Source: Ascaphus truei
Taxonomy: Eukaryota > Chordata > Amphibia > Anura > Ascaphidae
Assembly (NCBI GenBank): GCA_036426205.1
Contig: CM071568.1
Coordinates: 54,322,463-54,386,462 of the forward strand
Length of the DNA: 64,000 nt
Direction: 5' to 3'
Of the stretch, positions 11,210 through 23,759 are shown one piece after another (the first letter of the stretch is position 1; each line of letters starts with the position of its first letter). The translations under genes and the position numbers were made by a program. The notes below the pieces were generated by a model, which saw nothing but the letters and a program-made list of their open reading frames with translations, ran no database searches and had not been told where the DNA came from.

Positions 11210-12964
11210 TCAGATCAGAGTCCTCTCAAAATCCCGACATTGGTCTGAGTGAAGGCGGTTTGGAAGACCGTAGTGCACGAAGTACTTCTCCCATAATATT
11301 TTTGCCACTGTGATGGCTTTCTGATCTTTCGTGGGGAAGGCCTGGGCATACCGGGTGTAATGATCCGTGATGACCAGCACGTTGCTTATTCCCCGGCTAT
11401 CAGGCTCAATGCACAGGAAGTCCATACACACAAGGTCCATTGGGCCAGAACACTTCAGATGGCCCATGGGTGCTGCTCTGGTAGGTAGGGTCTTGCGTTG
11501 TATACACCGAGTACAATGGCGACAGTGGTGCTCTATGGCCTCTCGCATCTTGGGCCAGAAAAAGTGGTCTCTGACCAACCCAAAGGTCTTCTCTACACCG
11601 AGATGTCCATGCTCATCATGTAGAGACTTCAACACCATGTATTGCAAGTTCTTAGGGAGGACTAGTTGTCGTCTATCCGGGTGGTTGTGGTATTGCACCA
11701 CCCGATAGAGTAAGCAGTTATCGATTTCGAATTTGTCCACTTCCCGCATGAGCGAGGCCACCAAGTCGTTGGGAGCACGCTTCAGAAGGGCTGGATTCTT
11801 CTTTTCAATGGCTTGCCTAATGATACTAATGACAGGATCTCGTATTTGGTAGTCTACCAGATCTTTCCACTGTAGCACTTTGTCATGAGTTATGTTCATC
11901 CCTTTTGGATCGCAGTAGGCGGCTGGGACAGCCTGCGACTGGCATCCCAAGGAATCCGCAACCCGTAATTCGGAAAAGGCCACTTGATCATTGACGATGG
12001 CGGCACTGCTACACAAAGCTCGCACCCCTGGTCCTGGAAGTTCTTCCCATTCCTCATCATCTTGAGTAGCACTTAGCCCTGGCCGTCGGGAGAGGGCGTC
12101 AGCTCCTACATTCAAGGGTCCCGGCTTATACTTCAGGGAGAATCGGTAATTGTTCAGGGCTGCCAGCCATCGGTGTCCTGCTGCATCCAATTTGGCCGAG
12201 GTATTGATGTACGTGAGGGGATTGTTATCCGTCCTTACCTCAAACGTAACACCATAAAGGTAATCGTGGAGCTTCTCGGTAATCGCCCACTTGAGAGCCA
12301 GGAACTCCAACTTGTGGACAGGGTATTTCTGTTCACTGGGTGTCAGACTGCGGCTGATGTAGGCTACAGGCCGGAGGCCCTCGGGGTGCTTCTGGTGCAG
12401 GACGGCACCCAGTCCATTGAGACTGGCATCCACATGCAGAGCGTATGGTTGTTCGGGATCAGCATTCGCAAGCACCGGCGCTTCGGTCAGGCACTTCTTC
12501 AATTTTAGGAAGACCTGTTGACACTCAGACGTCCATTTATCACCAAACGGTTGGCGGGCCGATACGGCCTTCCTTCCTGTATCTTCGGGGTATATCTTCA
12601 ACAGATTGTTCAGGGGTTTAGCTCTACTAGAGTACCCTTCCACGAAGCGACGGTAATACCCACAGAACCCCAGGAAGGATCGTAGTTCCGTGACATTCTC
12701 GGGACGCGGCCAGTTCACGACCGCTTCTACTTTGGCTGGGTCGGTGGCGATTCTTTGAGCCGACACGATGTGCCCCACGTAGGTCACCGAGGTGTGACAA
12801 AACCGGCACTTGTCAAGGGACAATTTCAACCCTTCCTTCCCAAGACGGTCTATTACTTTAAGCAGCCTCTCTTCGTGCTCTTCCAGAGTCCTTCCGAAGA
12901 CAATGATGTCGTCCAGGTAGACGAGACACTCCTGAGGGTTCATGTCCCTGATAGTCTTCTCCAT
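11210..12964 (-). pseudogene. pol: Ty3 reverse transcriptase end, RNase H and integrase
   Basis: A 584-codon frame. YLDDIIVF near residue 16 is the catalytic YxDD of reverse transcriptase. LRSFLGFCGYYRRFVEGYS marks the thumb. RNase H follows with YALHVDASLNGLGAVL, KLEFLALKWAI and FEVRTDNNPLTY, giving the D, E and D residues, and ends at GADALSRRPG. The integrase part has HLGVEKTFGL...HCRHCTRC (HHCC) and MDFLCIEPDS with the first catalytic D, then DHYTRYAQAFPT and the SDQCRDF region where Ty3 integrases usually have SDQG. The frame ends at that region and resumes, shifted, at 11110. The front of the reverse transcriptase is in the next frame upstream. Confidence 0.92.
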
Positions 12965-14037
12965 CAGTCATTGGAAGGTAGCAGGAGCCCCACATATACC
13001 TTGGGGCATACGTGTAAATTGGTAGAACCCCAGGGGGCAGACGAAGGCTGTTTTCTCCTGATCCTCTGCATTCATGGGTACCTGATAGCACCCGGATCGT
13101 AGAACCATTGGCTTCCGTTCAGAGCATTCATGATCTCTTCAATGCGAGGAAGGTTGTACTGGTCCGGTATCGTACGGTTGTTCAGGGTTCGATAGTCGAC
13201 ACACAGTCGTACGGATCCGTTCTTTTTCCTCGCTACCACGATTGGAGAGGCGTAAGGGCTCCGAGACTCCGTCAAAATCCCAGCGGTCTCCATTTCTTGC
13301 AAGACGTTCCTCACATCGTCCACATCCCTAGGGGCGATGCGACGAGAGCGTTTCCGGAACGGGGTGGCATCACTCAGTCTAATGGCATGTTGAGCGCTGC
13401 GACTGCACCCCACATTCATCTCACTCGTGGAGAACACCGTCCGTCGTTTATTCAACTGGGTTGTCAGCCGCTCTTTCCACTCAGTGGTCAATGTCGACTC
13501 GCTGAAGTTGAAGTCCAGATCGACTAACCTCTCACTTACTGCCGCCGCATTCACCTGGGGCATTGTTTCCACAGGGCTGACCGGATATATGCAACCCAGA
13601 CTCTGTCCGGCATCATGTTCCATCGGGAATAGGGAGATGTTCTGCACATATACGTAGGTTCGTAGAGGGATTTTAGTCGTCCACTCCCGCACCTCGGGTA
13701 GTACCCTATACCCTCTCTGAACTTCTTCCTCAGGGGTACTCTCCAGAGAGAAAAGCTGATCGTTCTCTCTCACTCGGGATAACAGCACCAGACGGCCAGT
13801 CGTTGCACTCCCCCTGGTAATATGATCGTCAGTCCGCGTTGACGATTGTAGAGGTCCCCGTGACGTTCTAAGGCATATACCCGGTTGCACTCCTCTCGTA
13901 TTACGGGATCTAGGAGCGAATTGGCCAGCGGCAACTCGTTGGTCTCTTTCAGGTATGCTCTGATAACCGCTTGTACTATATAAGTATTGGTTCCCAAGAT
14001 GATCGGATACTTGCACTGGTCTTGGGGCTCCGGGCAT
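12965..14037 (-). pseudogene. pol: Ty3 reverse transcriptase, fingers and palm
   Basis: The 13072-14037 frame enters coding register partway along. From about residue 155 it carries the linker (WKERLTTQLNKRRTVFS) and then reverse transcriptase: HAIRLSDATPFRKRSRRIAP, GILTESRSPYASPIVVARKK and VRLCVDYRTLNNRTIPDQYN. Its last residues leave the true frame, and 12965-13071 (with QFTRMPQGICGAPATFQ and a stop) carries the next piece in another register. The first part of this open frame overlaps the protease frame and is a shadow. Confidence 0.85.
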
Positions 14038-14774
14038 ACCATTGCCGCTACATGCATGGGGTGCTTCTTGCCGGTTTTCAGTTGGAGTATTTCCAGTTGA
14101 ACCCTTACAATCCCATCGATGGGGTAGTCTTCATTACTTAACTCCCTAACCCTCATATGTTCGGCCAACCTCAGGGGGCAGTGTCTAAGCTTCTGGTCAT
14201 ATAACTTGCGGTATATAATGGTCACTTGGGATCCAGTGTCCAGAAGGGCAGATGCAAAGATCCTTTCCAGTACAACAGGCACGATGGCTGAGGGGCCTAC
14301 TTGACTGTAAGCTTCCCTTGGTAAGGCGTCATCACTGGGACCGGAGTTAGAAGGAACATCTTCGGTTCCAGTAGGGGTGTCTGGATCAGACTCTGCCATT
14401 TGTATGCGGCAGACCATTGACCGGGCTGAATTTCCTCTATCGGGAGGCTTTTCCTCTGGAGGATCCTCCCTCTCCGGGCAATCGTTGGAGAAGTGGCCCT
14501 TCTTCCCGCAGTTATAGCAAACTACTTTGCGGCGTTCAGGATGACCCTTGTACGTGGAAGATGATCTCTCGGAGGTATGGCCCTTCCCGGCAGGCGATTT
14601 GTGAGCCACCTCCTCCTCCTGGTTGGAAGATTTCTTACCCTTTGGGGCAGAGGGGACAGAGGTGTCACCCTTGGTCTTTTTGGAGTCATGAAAATGTAGC
14701 TGCACCTCATGTCCTCGGATGTGACGCAACAATTCCATGTAGCTGGGTGGTACAGCAGCGATCAGGCAGCCCAC
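13770..14774 (-). pseudogene. gag-pol: Ty3 Gag end, CCHC knuckle and aspartic protease
   Basis: A 334-codon frame starting in the last part of Gag (LIAAVPPSYMELLRHIR). A basic serine-rich stretch follows, then the zinc knuckle CYNCGKKGHFSNDC (CX2CX4HX4C), and a protease with ALLDTGSQVTII, where DTG is the catalytic triplet. It overlaps the upstream Gag frame by 13 bases in a different register. Whether that is a programmed shift or decay cannot be told from one copy. The frame continues towards the protease-RT linker before breaking. Confidence 0.88.
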
Positions 14775-15787
14775 ATCATTATAACTATGTTGTGATTAGG
14801 CAACGACCCCTTTAGTAGCTGTTTGAATCGGTACCGGTCCACTTCGGCGACTGAAATTATGTTTTTGGACAGGAGGGTCCCCAGCGACAGCTGTAGTTTG
14901 CGGACGAAGGCAAACAAATCCTCTCCTTCTTTTTGGCGAAGAGCTTTGAACTGGGCCATCAGCTCATCCTCGTCGTCTTCTCGGGTATAAGACTGAGTGA
15001 GCATTTCCACCAGTTCCTGCACTGTAACTTCTCCTTCCACTTCACGATGCGTCCGTACCAGTTGGGAGGCTGGGGCTCTGAGGCACTCAACCAACCTCTG
15101 CCTTTTGCTGGCTTCGGAGCACGACCACTCCGCTATTACTTGAAGAGTATGGTCCCTCCATGTCTCGATCCCTTCTTCTCCTGAAGGCATCGGCAGAATC
15201 CCAGAAAAGGCCTTTAGTTTCCGGTAGTTCTGTGCTTGGGACGAGATGGTTACAGCTTCCACTAGTTGGGAGGCTGTCATATTCAAGGAAAGACCTCCAC
15301 TAAGGGGCTGACTACTGGTTCCAGCTCCTATGCTAGGCATGATTGGGAGACTGCCTGACCGTCTATCAGGAGTAGGCGAGGTGGTTGGACTCCCCGCCCA
15401 GCTGCTGACTCCTCCTACCCCGCTCGGAGTGAAGGAGACCTTAGGGGGACCTACCCTGTGAGTAGTACTGGTCACCCGGTGGGTCGTGGTTGGCCCAGTA
15501 CTGGTGGACGGTTCTTCGGGAGCCTGTGTGTCAGGATATATCATGAGACAGTCCTCTGCGGAGGGCTCTGGTAGGTTTAATACATGGGGAACAGTCTCTG
15601 AACATATGTCGCGTTCGGTGGCCAGGAGGTAGGTGGTCCCCCGGCCGTCAGCATCAAGTTTATAGTCTACCACCCGGGCGGTGGTCAGTCCCGGACAATT
15701 CCTTACTTGCTTGAGCACTGCGAATAAGTCTGTGTCATTTGATACTCCCGCCACTGCAACCACGCGTCTTGGGGACATGCAGCGCAC
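14762..15787 (-). pseudogene. gag: Ty3 Gag, PNMA-like capsid
   Basis: A 341-codon frame. The N-terminal part (RRVVAVAGVSNDTDLFAVLK) and the capsid part have the layout of the vertebrate PNMA proteins: RKLKAFSGILPMPSGEEGIE, then TWRDHTLQVIAEW, SKRQRLVECLRAPASQLVR and FKQLLKGSLPNHNIVI. PNMA genes are domesticated Ty3-type Gags, so this element belongs to or near the source lineage. Between the two parts is a proline/serine-rich linker. The start ATG lies about 100 bases after the 5' LTR. The end is out of register with the next frame. The family call is from recognisable spacing and motifs, not alignment. Confidence 0.8.
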
Positions 15788-15870
15788 TAAGGCCCAGTCA
15801 TGGACTTCTTGCAGACATGATGGCGTTTAAATCGGACAATTTGATATGGATTAGGGCACCCCAGATAGAC

Positions 15871-15887
15871 TCTCAGCAGCGCCTCCA
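15871..15887 (-). promoter_or_regulatory. Candidate primer binding site
   Basis: Minus-strand TGGAGGCGCTGCTGAGA begins at the inner edge of the 5' LTR, with the TGG expected to pair with the CCA end of a tRNA. Which tRNA was not identified. Confidence 0.5.
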
Positions 15888-17150
15888 AATGTAACGAGTA
15901 TTCCCCCATCCAATCGCATATAGTGTGTGTGTGCGGGGAACCTAATTTTACCAGGAGTGGTGCTTTACCTGTTAGGCTCACAGGGGGCCTAAGCCTCTGC
16001 CACGGGGAACCTGGGGCACGTATAATAATAGGAGTAACCTCGTACTCAGTGCAGCGCCTACACCTGCGATGGCCCCCACCAGAGGGGGAGTGGTCCTCGA
16101 ATGGACAATTTATATATATCACACACACAGCATGTAAAACCACCAATAACTTTACTGTAGCAAACGTACTTATTCATATATATCAACAGGTGTCCCTCTC
16201 TAGAGGAGACACTACTAATGCGTCTCCCACCCCGTGTCCAGTAACCCCACACAATATGTCCTCCACCCTCAAGTGAGATAAATATATGTGTGACTGCACA
16301 GCCACTGTGTCTTATATGAATAGATGGTATAGTTGGTGCACTTGAAGATTACCTGCCGAGCACTCCAGTATCCGGGCCTGCCAAGGAGCTTCACAAAGGA
16401 TTCTGATGATGAGTGAATACAGGAACTACCGTCCGGGGCGATCCCACCCGGATGGCTGCTGCAGCCGCAGCAGAGGTCTGAGCCCAAACCTCTGGATGGA
16501 CGCGCAGCGTCCGCTGTGTCCCTTACTGACTCTGGAGAATAAGGGGCAGGGTCCCTAGCCTGGGGCCTGTCCCTGCACAACACAACACTACTGGTGGCTC
16601 AGGGCTATCTGGGGCCTAGGGGGCTGCTGGCCTAGTGCAGGGAGTCACTGACTCCTGCACCCTACCTCCTTCCCCTAGCTGCTCCTGACGCCGACTGACT
16701 AACGTGTTCAGAGCCCGCGAAATGTATCTAATCTCCTCTGCAGGGAGATGCTGTAGCCCTATTGGCTCCCTGGGGTCATGTGGGCGCTCCTTAGGCTCAT
16801 GGGTTATGTAGTCCCTCTCTAGAGCCCTCTGCTGATTGGCTGCCTCTCGCGCGCTATCACTGCGCATGCGCAATGTCCCTGGCTGGCCGCCGCATGCGGG
16901 GAATCACTGCGCATGCGCGAACACATAGGGAATGGCGGCGCCCTGCCGCCCTGCTTCAGGAGCGCTGGGAGCCCTCGCAACGCGATCGCGGCCCTGGCAA
17001 CCGGCCGCTCGCATCCCCGGCAACCCCCCTGAAGCAGGAACCTCACCGCTCCCGCCTTGTGATCGGCCGACGGAACCGCCATTGAGCTCGGCGGCCCCCG
17101 CGATCGCCAGCAAGGTGAGGGGGGTGACAGGCAGGGGGAACCTGGCTACA
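15886..17150 (-). repeat. Ty3 element 5' LTR
   Basis: Minus strand from TGTAGCCAGGTTCCCC (outer end) to CTCGTTACATTTG (inner end). It is homologous throughout to 8714-9985. The paired TGCGCATGCGC sites are at 16861-16872 and 16909-16920, and a TTTATATATATC stretch lies near 16108. Confidence 0.9.
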
Positions 17151-17464
17151 ACTTCTATTTTGGTATTAACTAAATAACTATAACAAAGGAACCATCAAAC
17201 CTAGAGGGATATGAGTAATGGTGGAACAGAGGTGAGTGGAGACGACTTTGGCTGAAGGAAGGATAACCACAAAAAGACTGCCACTAGTGACCCACGCCGC
17301 ACTCGCCATACCGTTCAGGACTTTGGGCAACCTATGTGTCAGAAAACAGGTAGATAGGGCATTCCACAAAGGCAAACAGCATAAGATAGCCAGGAACCAT
17401 CCAACCACTCCCGGTCAGGTCACATACGTAGCTCGCAGATGACCCCTCATAACGGATTAAAAGT

Positions 17465-17660
17465 AGTAGCTGAGATCAAGCTCCTTATTCATGCCTCTTC
17501 CTAAATGTTATGTTTATGTCTGAAGCACTTATTCCCATGACCTGTTACTTATATTATTTTTATTTATATGATTACCACGTGTATTACTACTTTATTACTA
17601 CTGTGAAGCGCTATGTACATAAATGGCGCTGTACAAATAAAGACATACATACAATTTAAA
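17465..17660 (+). repeat. LINE 3' tail
   Basis: TGTCTGAAGCACTTATTCCC through AATGGCGCTGTACAAATAAAGACATACATAC is the same 3' end as at 31810-32250 and 42540-42845, ending in a short ACATAC-type tail. Only the untranslated part remains. 17157-17464 before it shows nothing recognisable. Confidence 0.7.
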
Positions 17661-18844
17661 GGCCAAGACGTCCAAGAGCCAGCCAGGCTGAAGAAGATGA
17701 CGAAAGAAGAACATTGCACATTTTGAAGAAGAGTGAAGACATTTGTATTATTGCATTACTCATAAAGCCTAATGTTCGAAAAAAAAAATATTTTTTATTT
17801 TAAGCTACTTTTTAGTCTTCTCAAGTTTTTACATTTTACATTAATACCATTACATACAACATGATATGGTGTGATATCGGATTGTGCCAAAATTACAGAA
17901 AAAGGGGATTCAGATTTTGAAGACACACTAGCGCCTGCTAGCGTTTCTGGACGGTATTGCAAAGGACGCTGAAATTCCATTGTACACCCATTATCACATC
18001 GCGTGCCAAACGCAAGCAAACAGATAATGCGCGGGAGGCACCCGCAAGGAATACTTAGGACTCAGCAACCAACCCTCACGCTACATTTGTATGTATGTTT
18101 CTCAAAGTGCATATTTATAATCTCTTATGAATATTTATAATTTTTACCAATTGTTCGAAAAAAATGCCGCTATTGTTGAATAGTCGTTTATCGTACGGTT
18201 TTAACAAGCAATTTCACTATTTTAATTTCACATAAGTGGGTAATATCTGCACCAACCTCAATTGCAATTTATTTAAATTTGTTTAATGTTTTTTTTTCAA
18301 ACATGTTTCACCAGCGCGCATCTCGCCGGTTGAAACTCTCCATATTCACACATGATTTTAAATGCAGTTTTCGGTCCTTTATGCAAATGGAGATAAAATC
18401 ACGCCATTAAAGTTACAATTTATTGTTATCTCCAATTATTTCCAGCGCTGCTCTCTGCATAGGCCCCTAAATCTGAAGCTGAGTTTTGGATTGAACTGCA
18501 GCCACTACTTTGAACGAGCACTTTGCTCATCATTTGTGTCATTGGTATATTTATAGACAATATTAATCCCATTTTCGCAGGTAATTCACAAAGTCACATC
18601 ATGTGCATGAAATGTTGCTGTATTTTTTCCAATGTTAAAGGATGTTGCTTTTGACCTCAACCATCTCCTCCAAATATGCAAAGACATTGGAAAGAGCTAG
18701 TATGATACACATTGTGCAGTTTCCAGAAGGTAAAACTGTTGATATGGCACATACTGTATAAATTAGACTTATTTGATGTATATGTATACACACACACACA
18801 CACACACATATACACATACATACATACATAGCACATAAAAAGAT
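17661..18844. other. No gene seen
   Basis: AT-rich, apparently single-copy sequence with no supported exon. A CA microsatellite lies at about 18789-18808. Confidence 0.4.
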
Positions 18845-19067
18845 CAATTGTGAGCACATTCACATGTCTTAGACAGGTCTGCAACCCTGCCTTTCGCCAT
18901 TATCACCTAGCATACAGTGCTTCCACTGCAGCAAGGGATTCTGGGAAATTACGTGCAAATTAGCACAGTGTCACCTTTTGCCTCAAATCCATTTTACACG
19001 GAACCCTTATAAGCTTATGCTTGCTGCATTACACAGCTTTCAGCACAGCCTGGGTTTTGATTACTGG
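18845..19067 (+). repeat. Interspersed repeat, family A, copy 1
   Basis: Starts CAATTGTGAGCACATTCAC, then AGACAGGTCTGCAACCCTGC, AAGCTTATGCTTGCTGCATT and CACAGCCTGGGTTT. The same ordered blocks occur reversed at 29205-29516 and forward at 37901-38050. No protein. Confidence 0.75.
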
Positions 19068-19833
19068 ACACGCGCACACGCGCACACGTGCACACGCGCA
19101 CACACAATAATTTTTCAGCTAAACATATCATTTGTTTCAATACAGGCTCACTTTCTTTTGAATACAATGCCCATGTTATAAACAAATAAAAACATGCATG
19201 TTTATTAAGATAGACTACATTGGTTTCTTTTGATCAACAGAATTAAGATGGTTTTTTTTTAAAGCTCAAGTTTTTGTTTTGAAATGTGAATGTGGCTCAA
19301 GTTTTGTTTAGAAGTCAGTCACTATGGATGCAAATATTTTCACAACCAGATACTTTTACTCAAGTTTCTAGCAAACCACTTTTAAAATATTTAACTGTTA
19401 GGAAACTATTCAGCGAGCATCGTTTTACAGCCTCAATCTGCTTTATTTGTAAAATAGTCATAAGATGAAAAATTAGGAGGATGTAAGACACCAAAGTAAG
19501 TTGAATACAATTTACATGTTTTTGGACAAAAAGGTGCATTTATAACAAGTTAAAAAGTATTTACTCTGTAATTCATGGTATGCACTTTAGCAGTTATAGT
19601 ACTTACAGTATAGACCTGTTCTTTTATTTGTCTTCAATTTCATAGTACACAGAGCTAGGCAATCATTGCTTTAAAAAAAAAATATATATATATCCCTAAA
19701 TAATTAATAAAATAGTGTTAATACTGCATACTTCTTTTCATTTACTTATCCTCCGTAACATGCAAGTCTGACTCCATTTTATACACTACAACTAACCTCT
19801 CACAAAATTAATAGGTTTCTGAAGTTTCTCATT
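19068..19833. other. No gene seen
   Basis: A CACACGCG-type microsatellite at 19070-19105, then AT-rich sequence without a supported gene up to the L1 target site. Confidence 0.4.
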
Positions 19834-20070
19834 AAAAGGGCCTTTATTGGGTGCGCGCGTGACGTCAAGGCGCTCACATGTGCTAGTGAAGCTCTGGGGA
19901 ACATCAGGAGATGACCCTGAAGAAAGACCGGAAAGCCAAGGCCCCAGATTTGTCCCAATTCGGCCGGGGACCCTCCATGTCGACGGAGAAAAAGAAAGAA
20001 GGAGCGCGCGCGATTGGAATCAGCACATGAGGGAGAGAGAGACAAGGAGCCTGCAGAGAGGCAGAGGGAC

Positions 20071-20917
20071 ATGGCTGGGGGTCAGAAAACTTCAGAGGAA
20101 TAGGTGAGTGGCACAGCAGCAACTGCAAGTTGGGTTCCAGGTATCATTGGATAAAGCAGTGTTAGAGTTTAAAGCAGAAGTTTTTTCACTGTCTAAAAGA
20201 ACCACAGAGCTGGAAAACAAGATGGACGTTACCTTACAAAATCAGGTATATATGGACAACGAGGTCCTGCGTCTGAATGAATAGGTCAGAGCCATGAGAG
20301 ACAGTATGGATGACTTGGAGAATAGGGAGCAGAGGCATAATTTAGGAATTTGCCATATTCCTGAGACGGTGTCCATGGAAGCCCTGCAGCCATATCTTAA
20401 GAGACTCTTCTTGTCAATTGACCCCTAACTACAAGACGGTGAAATGCTAATGGACAGAGCTCAAAGAGCGTTGGGTCCGTGATTTGATGATCCCAGAAGA
20501 AGCAGAGATGTGGTATTGAGGCTTCATCAATACACAACCAAGGATATGATTATAAAGGGCTGCAGAAATAAAGGATCAATCGATTTCGAAAGAGCCCCTA
20601 TGCAGATATTCCAGGACCTGTCCAGATTTACTATAGAAAGGCGAAGAGGACTGCGACCACTGACAGCGATTCTCCAGGAAAAGGGGATTCGCTATCGATG
20701 GGGCTTCCCGTTCTGTCTAATAGTTAACCACAGAGGGAAACAGGTTTCGATCAGCCATCCTGAGGAATCCACATCCTTTCTCTCAGCACTAGGACTGGAC
20801 CCCAAGGATAGATCGGGTCAGCTGCAAAGATCTCAAGATGGCTATTTCGAGGATGAGAGATCGGTCGAGGGGGCGATAGCCCGAAGAGGTCAGAGCCAGG
20901 ACCTGCTACGTTTTTGA
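20071..20917 (+). pseudogene. ORF1: L1 ORF1 protein remnant
   Basis: Starts MAGGQKTSEE with an early stop, then a coiled-coil-like stretch (SKRTTELENKMDVTLQNQVY, another stop), SMDDLENREQRHNLGICHIP and an RNA-binding domain remnant in the open part from 20510. The C-terminal domain has ILQEKGIRYRWGFPFCLIVN. This matches the L1 ORF1p order of coiled coil, RRM and C-terminal domain, the RNA-binding chaperone of the retrotransposition complex. Confidence 0.8.
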
Positions 20918-23094
20918 GAGGTCTCTGCCGAACCCCTTTTGTTGTCCACCCAAAACTTTGGAAGTTTCAGTATGAGTCCGCGGCGGTCTCGCTGGCCGTC
21001 GAGTCGGCGATCCAAAGAAATTGACGTTGGATCCGCAGCTTTTGTTTTTTCTCTCCCCTCTCTGTTTTCTCTGGGGTTTTTTGTGTCCCTCATATCTTTT
21101 AGGTTCCATTATGTCTGTGATTCGGGGTCACCTGCCTTCTGATAAACTATCTCTGTGGAGGGGAGAAGCCACCTCGTGGTATCGCTAAAATTGATTTTTG
21201 CACGGAGCTGGGAAACGTATGACTGAGGGGACAGGCGGTGGGTGACTGGGCCCTGGCCCAAAGACTCAAAAGAGATGGTTTATTTGACGGGTTGCACGCC
21301 ACACTGATACTCAAACTACAGATATAAAGGTCATTAAATGTCTACTAAAGGACAATAGCAGCCCCTACCTGTGAAATTAATCTTAACAGTTATTGAATGT
21401 TTAAAATGAGAAATATTAAGTGTGATGTATATTGATTACCAGGCTGTTTGCTATTCCTTCTCTCCAACTGTGCTATACTATTTTATGACAAGCTGTATAT
21501 GTTTAGGGGTTTTAAAATTGGCAGGAATTGACCTATTTTTTTAAAGGCATATCTTGTGCAATCTATAATTAAGGTGCGATAGGAGGATGAGAGTAAATGG
21601 GGGCAGGGTGTATGGGGTGGAAGGGAGCCCTGTATGCCTGGCATCAAGTCGTCCCCAGTAGGGCCATATGCCCGCCAGGCCATTTAGGGACTGGCCGCAA
21701 AATTGGGATGAGTGGCTGGATATACTCATCTTATTTTTCAATTTCATTTTTGTTTGTTGTTTTGTTTTTCTCCAAGTTCCCGGTATGGGAAATTCCCCCC
21801 CTCCCCCTTTTTTCTCGGTTATCCATTACAAGTATTAAAATTATTAGAGCACAACTTTCACGAGGGATAGAGAGACACGTCACTGGACATGGCTAGTCAA
21901 ACGCCACTGAAGTTAGTCTCTCTGAATGTTAAGGGCCTTAATAGTAATGGTAAGTGTAGATTGGTCCATAAAGAATTTGGGAAACTGAAAGCAGATATTG
22001 TTTTTCTACAAGAGATGCATTTTGACACCCAAAAGCCCCCGAACACTTTCAGCTGTATATACCCTGTAGCATTCTTCTTTTTTCAGTAAAAAAAAGGGTG
22101 TCGTGAATTTGATAAAACATCATATCCCGTAACAGATATTGGAAGTTAAGAGAGACCAAGGTGGGCGGTCCCTTGTGGTTCATGGACTTCTTTCAGGTCA
22201 ACATATCACACTAGTGAATGTATATGCACCTAACGAGGAACAAATTTATTTTTTAAGGGAAACATTGGAGACTATTGGGGATAGCAGAGAACATTCTATG
22301 ACTTTTGGAGGCGATTTCAATATAGTACCGGACCCGGATCTGGACAAATCCACACATCCAGGGCAGCACACACTCTGCACTAACATATAGGGTAGCAAAG
22401 AAATTTAGATTGCTAATGAAATATTTTGGTCTGCCCGATGCCTGGCATCGCTCGCATAAAGGACAGAGATTATGCTTTTTTCTCGCCCCCTCACGACTCG
22501 TACTCTAGAATAGGGACTATTACGTGGCCGGATCATGCTCCGGTTGCAATTTTGTTTGACCCCCCATTTGCCAGGATTCAATAATTTCACTGGAGGATGA
22601 ATGATTCATTACTAAATCACCGGGAGATTAACTCACTCAAAAACAATTTCCAAACTAATAATGGGTCCGTAGAATTGACAGCAATATTATGGAAGGCACA
22701 TAAAGCCACGATTAGAGGACAGCTTATTTCAATATCATTTTACAGAAAGAGAATGAAAATGGAAATGCCAAAGTATTTAACGGACAAAATTGTAACGTTA
22801 GAAAGAAGACATAAAAAAAACCTGTCTAGGAAAATCTATAAAATTCTTAGCCAGGCAAGGGAGGAACTCAGTAGATTAAAACTGGAGGATGTAGAGAAGG
22901 CCCTTAAGTGGACTAAGAAAACATACTATGATAAGGGAGATAAGGCAGACCATATATTGGCAAATAAGCTTTCAGAGATCGGGTCTAGGGCATAAGTTCC
23001 TGCTATTAAGATAAAAGGGGGAGAAGTGCCATATAATCCCTCAAAGACTGCTGAGGAATTTGGTACATTTTATAAGGAACTCTATGATCTAGAT

Positions 23095-23381
23095 CAGTGG
23101 TGCGCAAAGTGGGGGGGTGCAAGATTTTCTCAGGGGTGCGGCATTGCAGAGGCCCCGCGCACTTCCCCAAGGCATTTAAATTAAATGCCAGGGTATCGCG
23201 AGGTCTCTATAACTCTGTCGGCATCAGTAGTTGTGTCCATGGCATCGGGCCGGCAAATGATGCCATGGGGTCATGTGACCTGATGTCACGTGAGACGCCA
23301 CGCGAGGTAAGGAGGGGTACGCACAACAGAGGAGAGCAGGCAGGGGGGTGCAGCAGAAAAAAAAAAGTTTGTGTGCCCTAG
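23095..23381. mobile_element. hAT-type MITE in L1 ORF2
   Basis: ATCTAGAT at 23087-23094 and 23382-23389 is an 8-bp target duplication. The ends CAGTGGTGCGCAAA and TTTGTGTGCCCTAG form imperfect terminal inverted repeats. Length, ends and duplication fit a non-autonomous hAT element. Confidence 0.85.
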
Positions 23382-23759
23382 ATCTAGATAACTCAATCCC
23401 AAATACTAAAATCCCTGGTCTGACTCAGATCGAAGATTATTTAAGAGATCGTAATCTCCCAAAATTGACCGAGGATGACCACAACATTTCAAATTCAAAG
23501 ATAACTCAATTAGAGCTTGGGAGGGCGGTTGGCTCATTGAAACCATTGAAGGCCCCGGGTCTGGATGGTTTTTCAAATTTGTACTATAAAAATTTTATAG
23601 GAATTTTAGGGCCTTGTCTGTTAGACCTATTTAATGGTTTTCTTAGCGGAAAACAAATCCCCCACAGACGACAAAGGCCAATATAGTGGTGATTCCAAAA
23701 GAGGGAAAGGATCCTTTATGTTGTGGTACTGTAGCTATAGACCAATTTGTTGCTTAATA

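Larger units (their letters stand above)
8714..17150 (-). mobile_element. Complete Ty3/gypsy LTR retrotransposon with PNMA-like Gag
   Basis: Two LTRs of about 1.27 kb flank an interior with Gag, CCHC zinc knuckle, aspartic protease, reverse transcriptase, RNase H and integrase in Ty3 order, all on the minus strand. ACTTCT occurs at 8708-8713 and 17151-17156 as a 6-bp target duplication. The LTRs are very alike but differ by indels: the 3' LTR has about 33 extra bases near 9055-9090, and the 5' LTR has about 20 extra near 16985-17010. Pol is split by frameshifts, so this copy is probably inactive although structurally complete. Confidence 0.92.
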
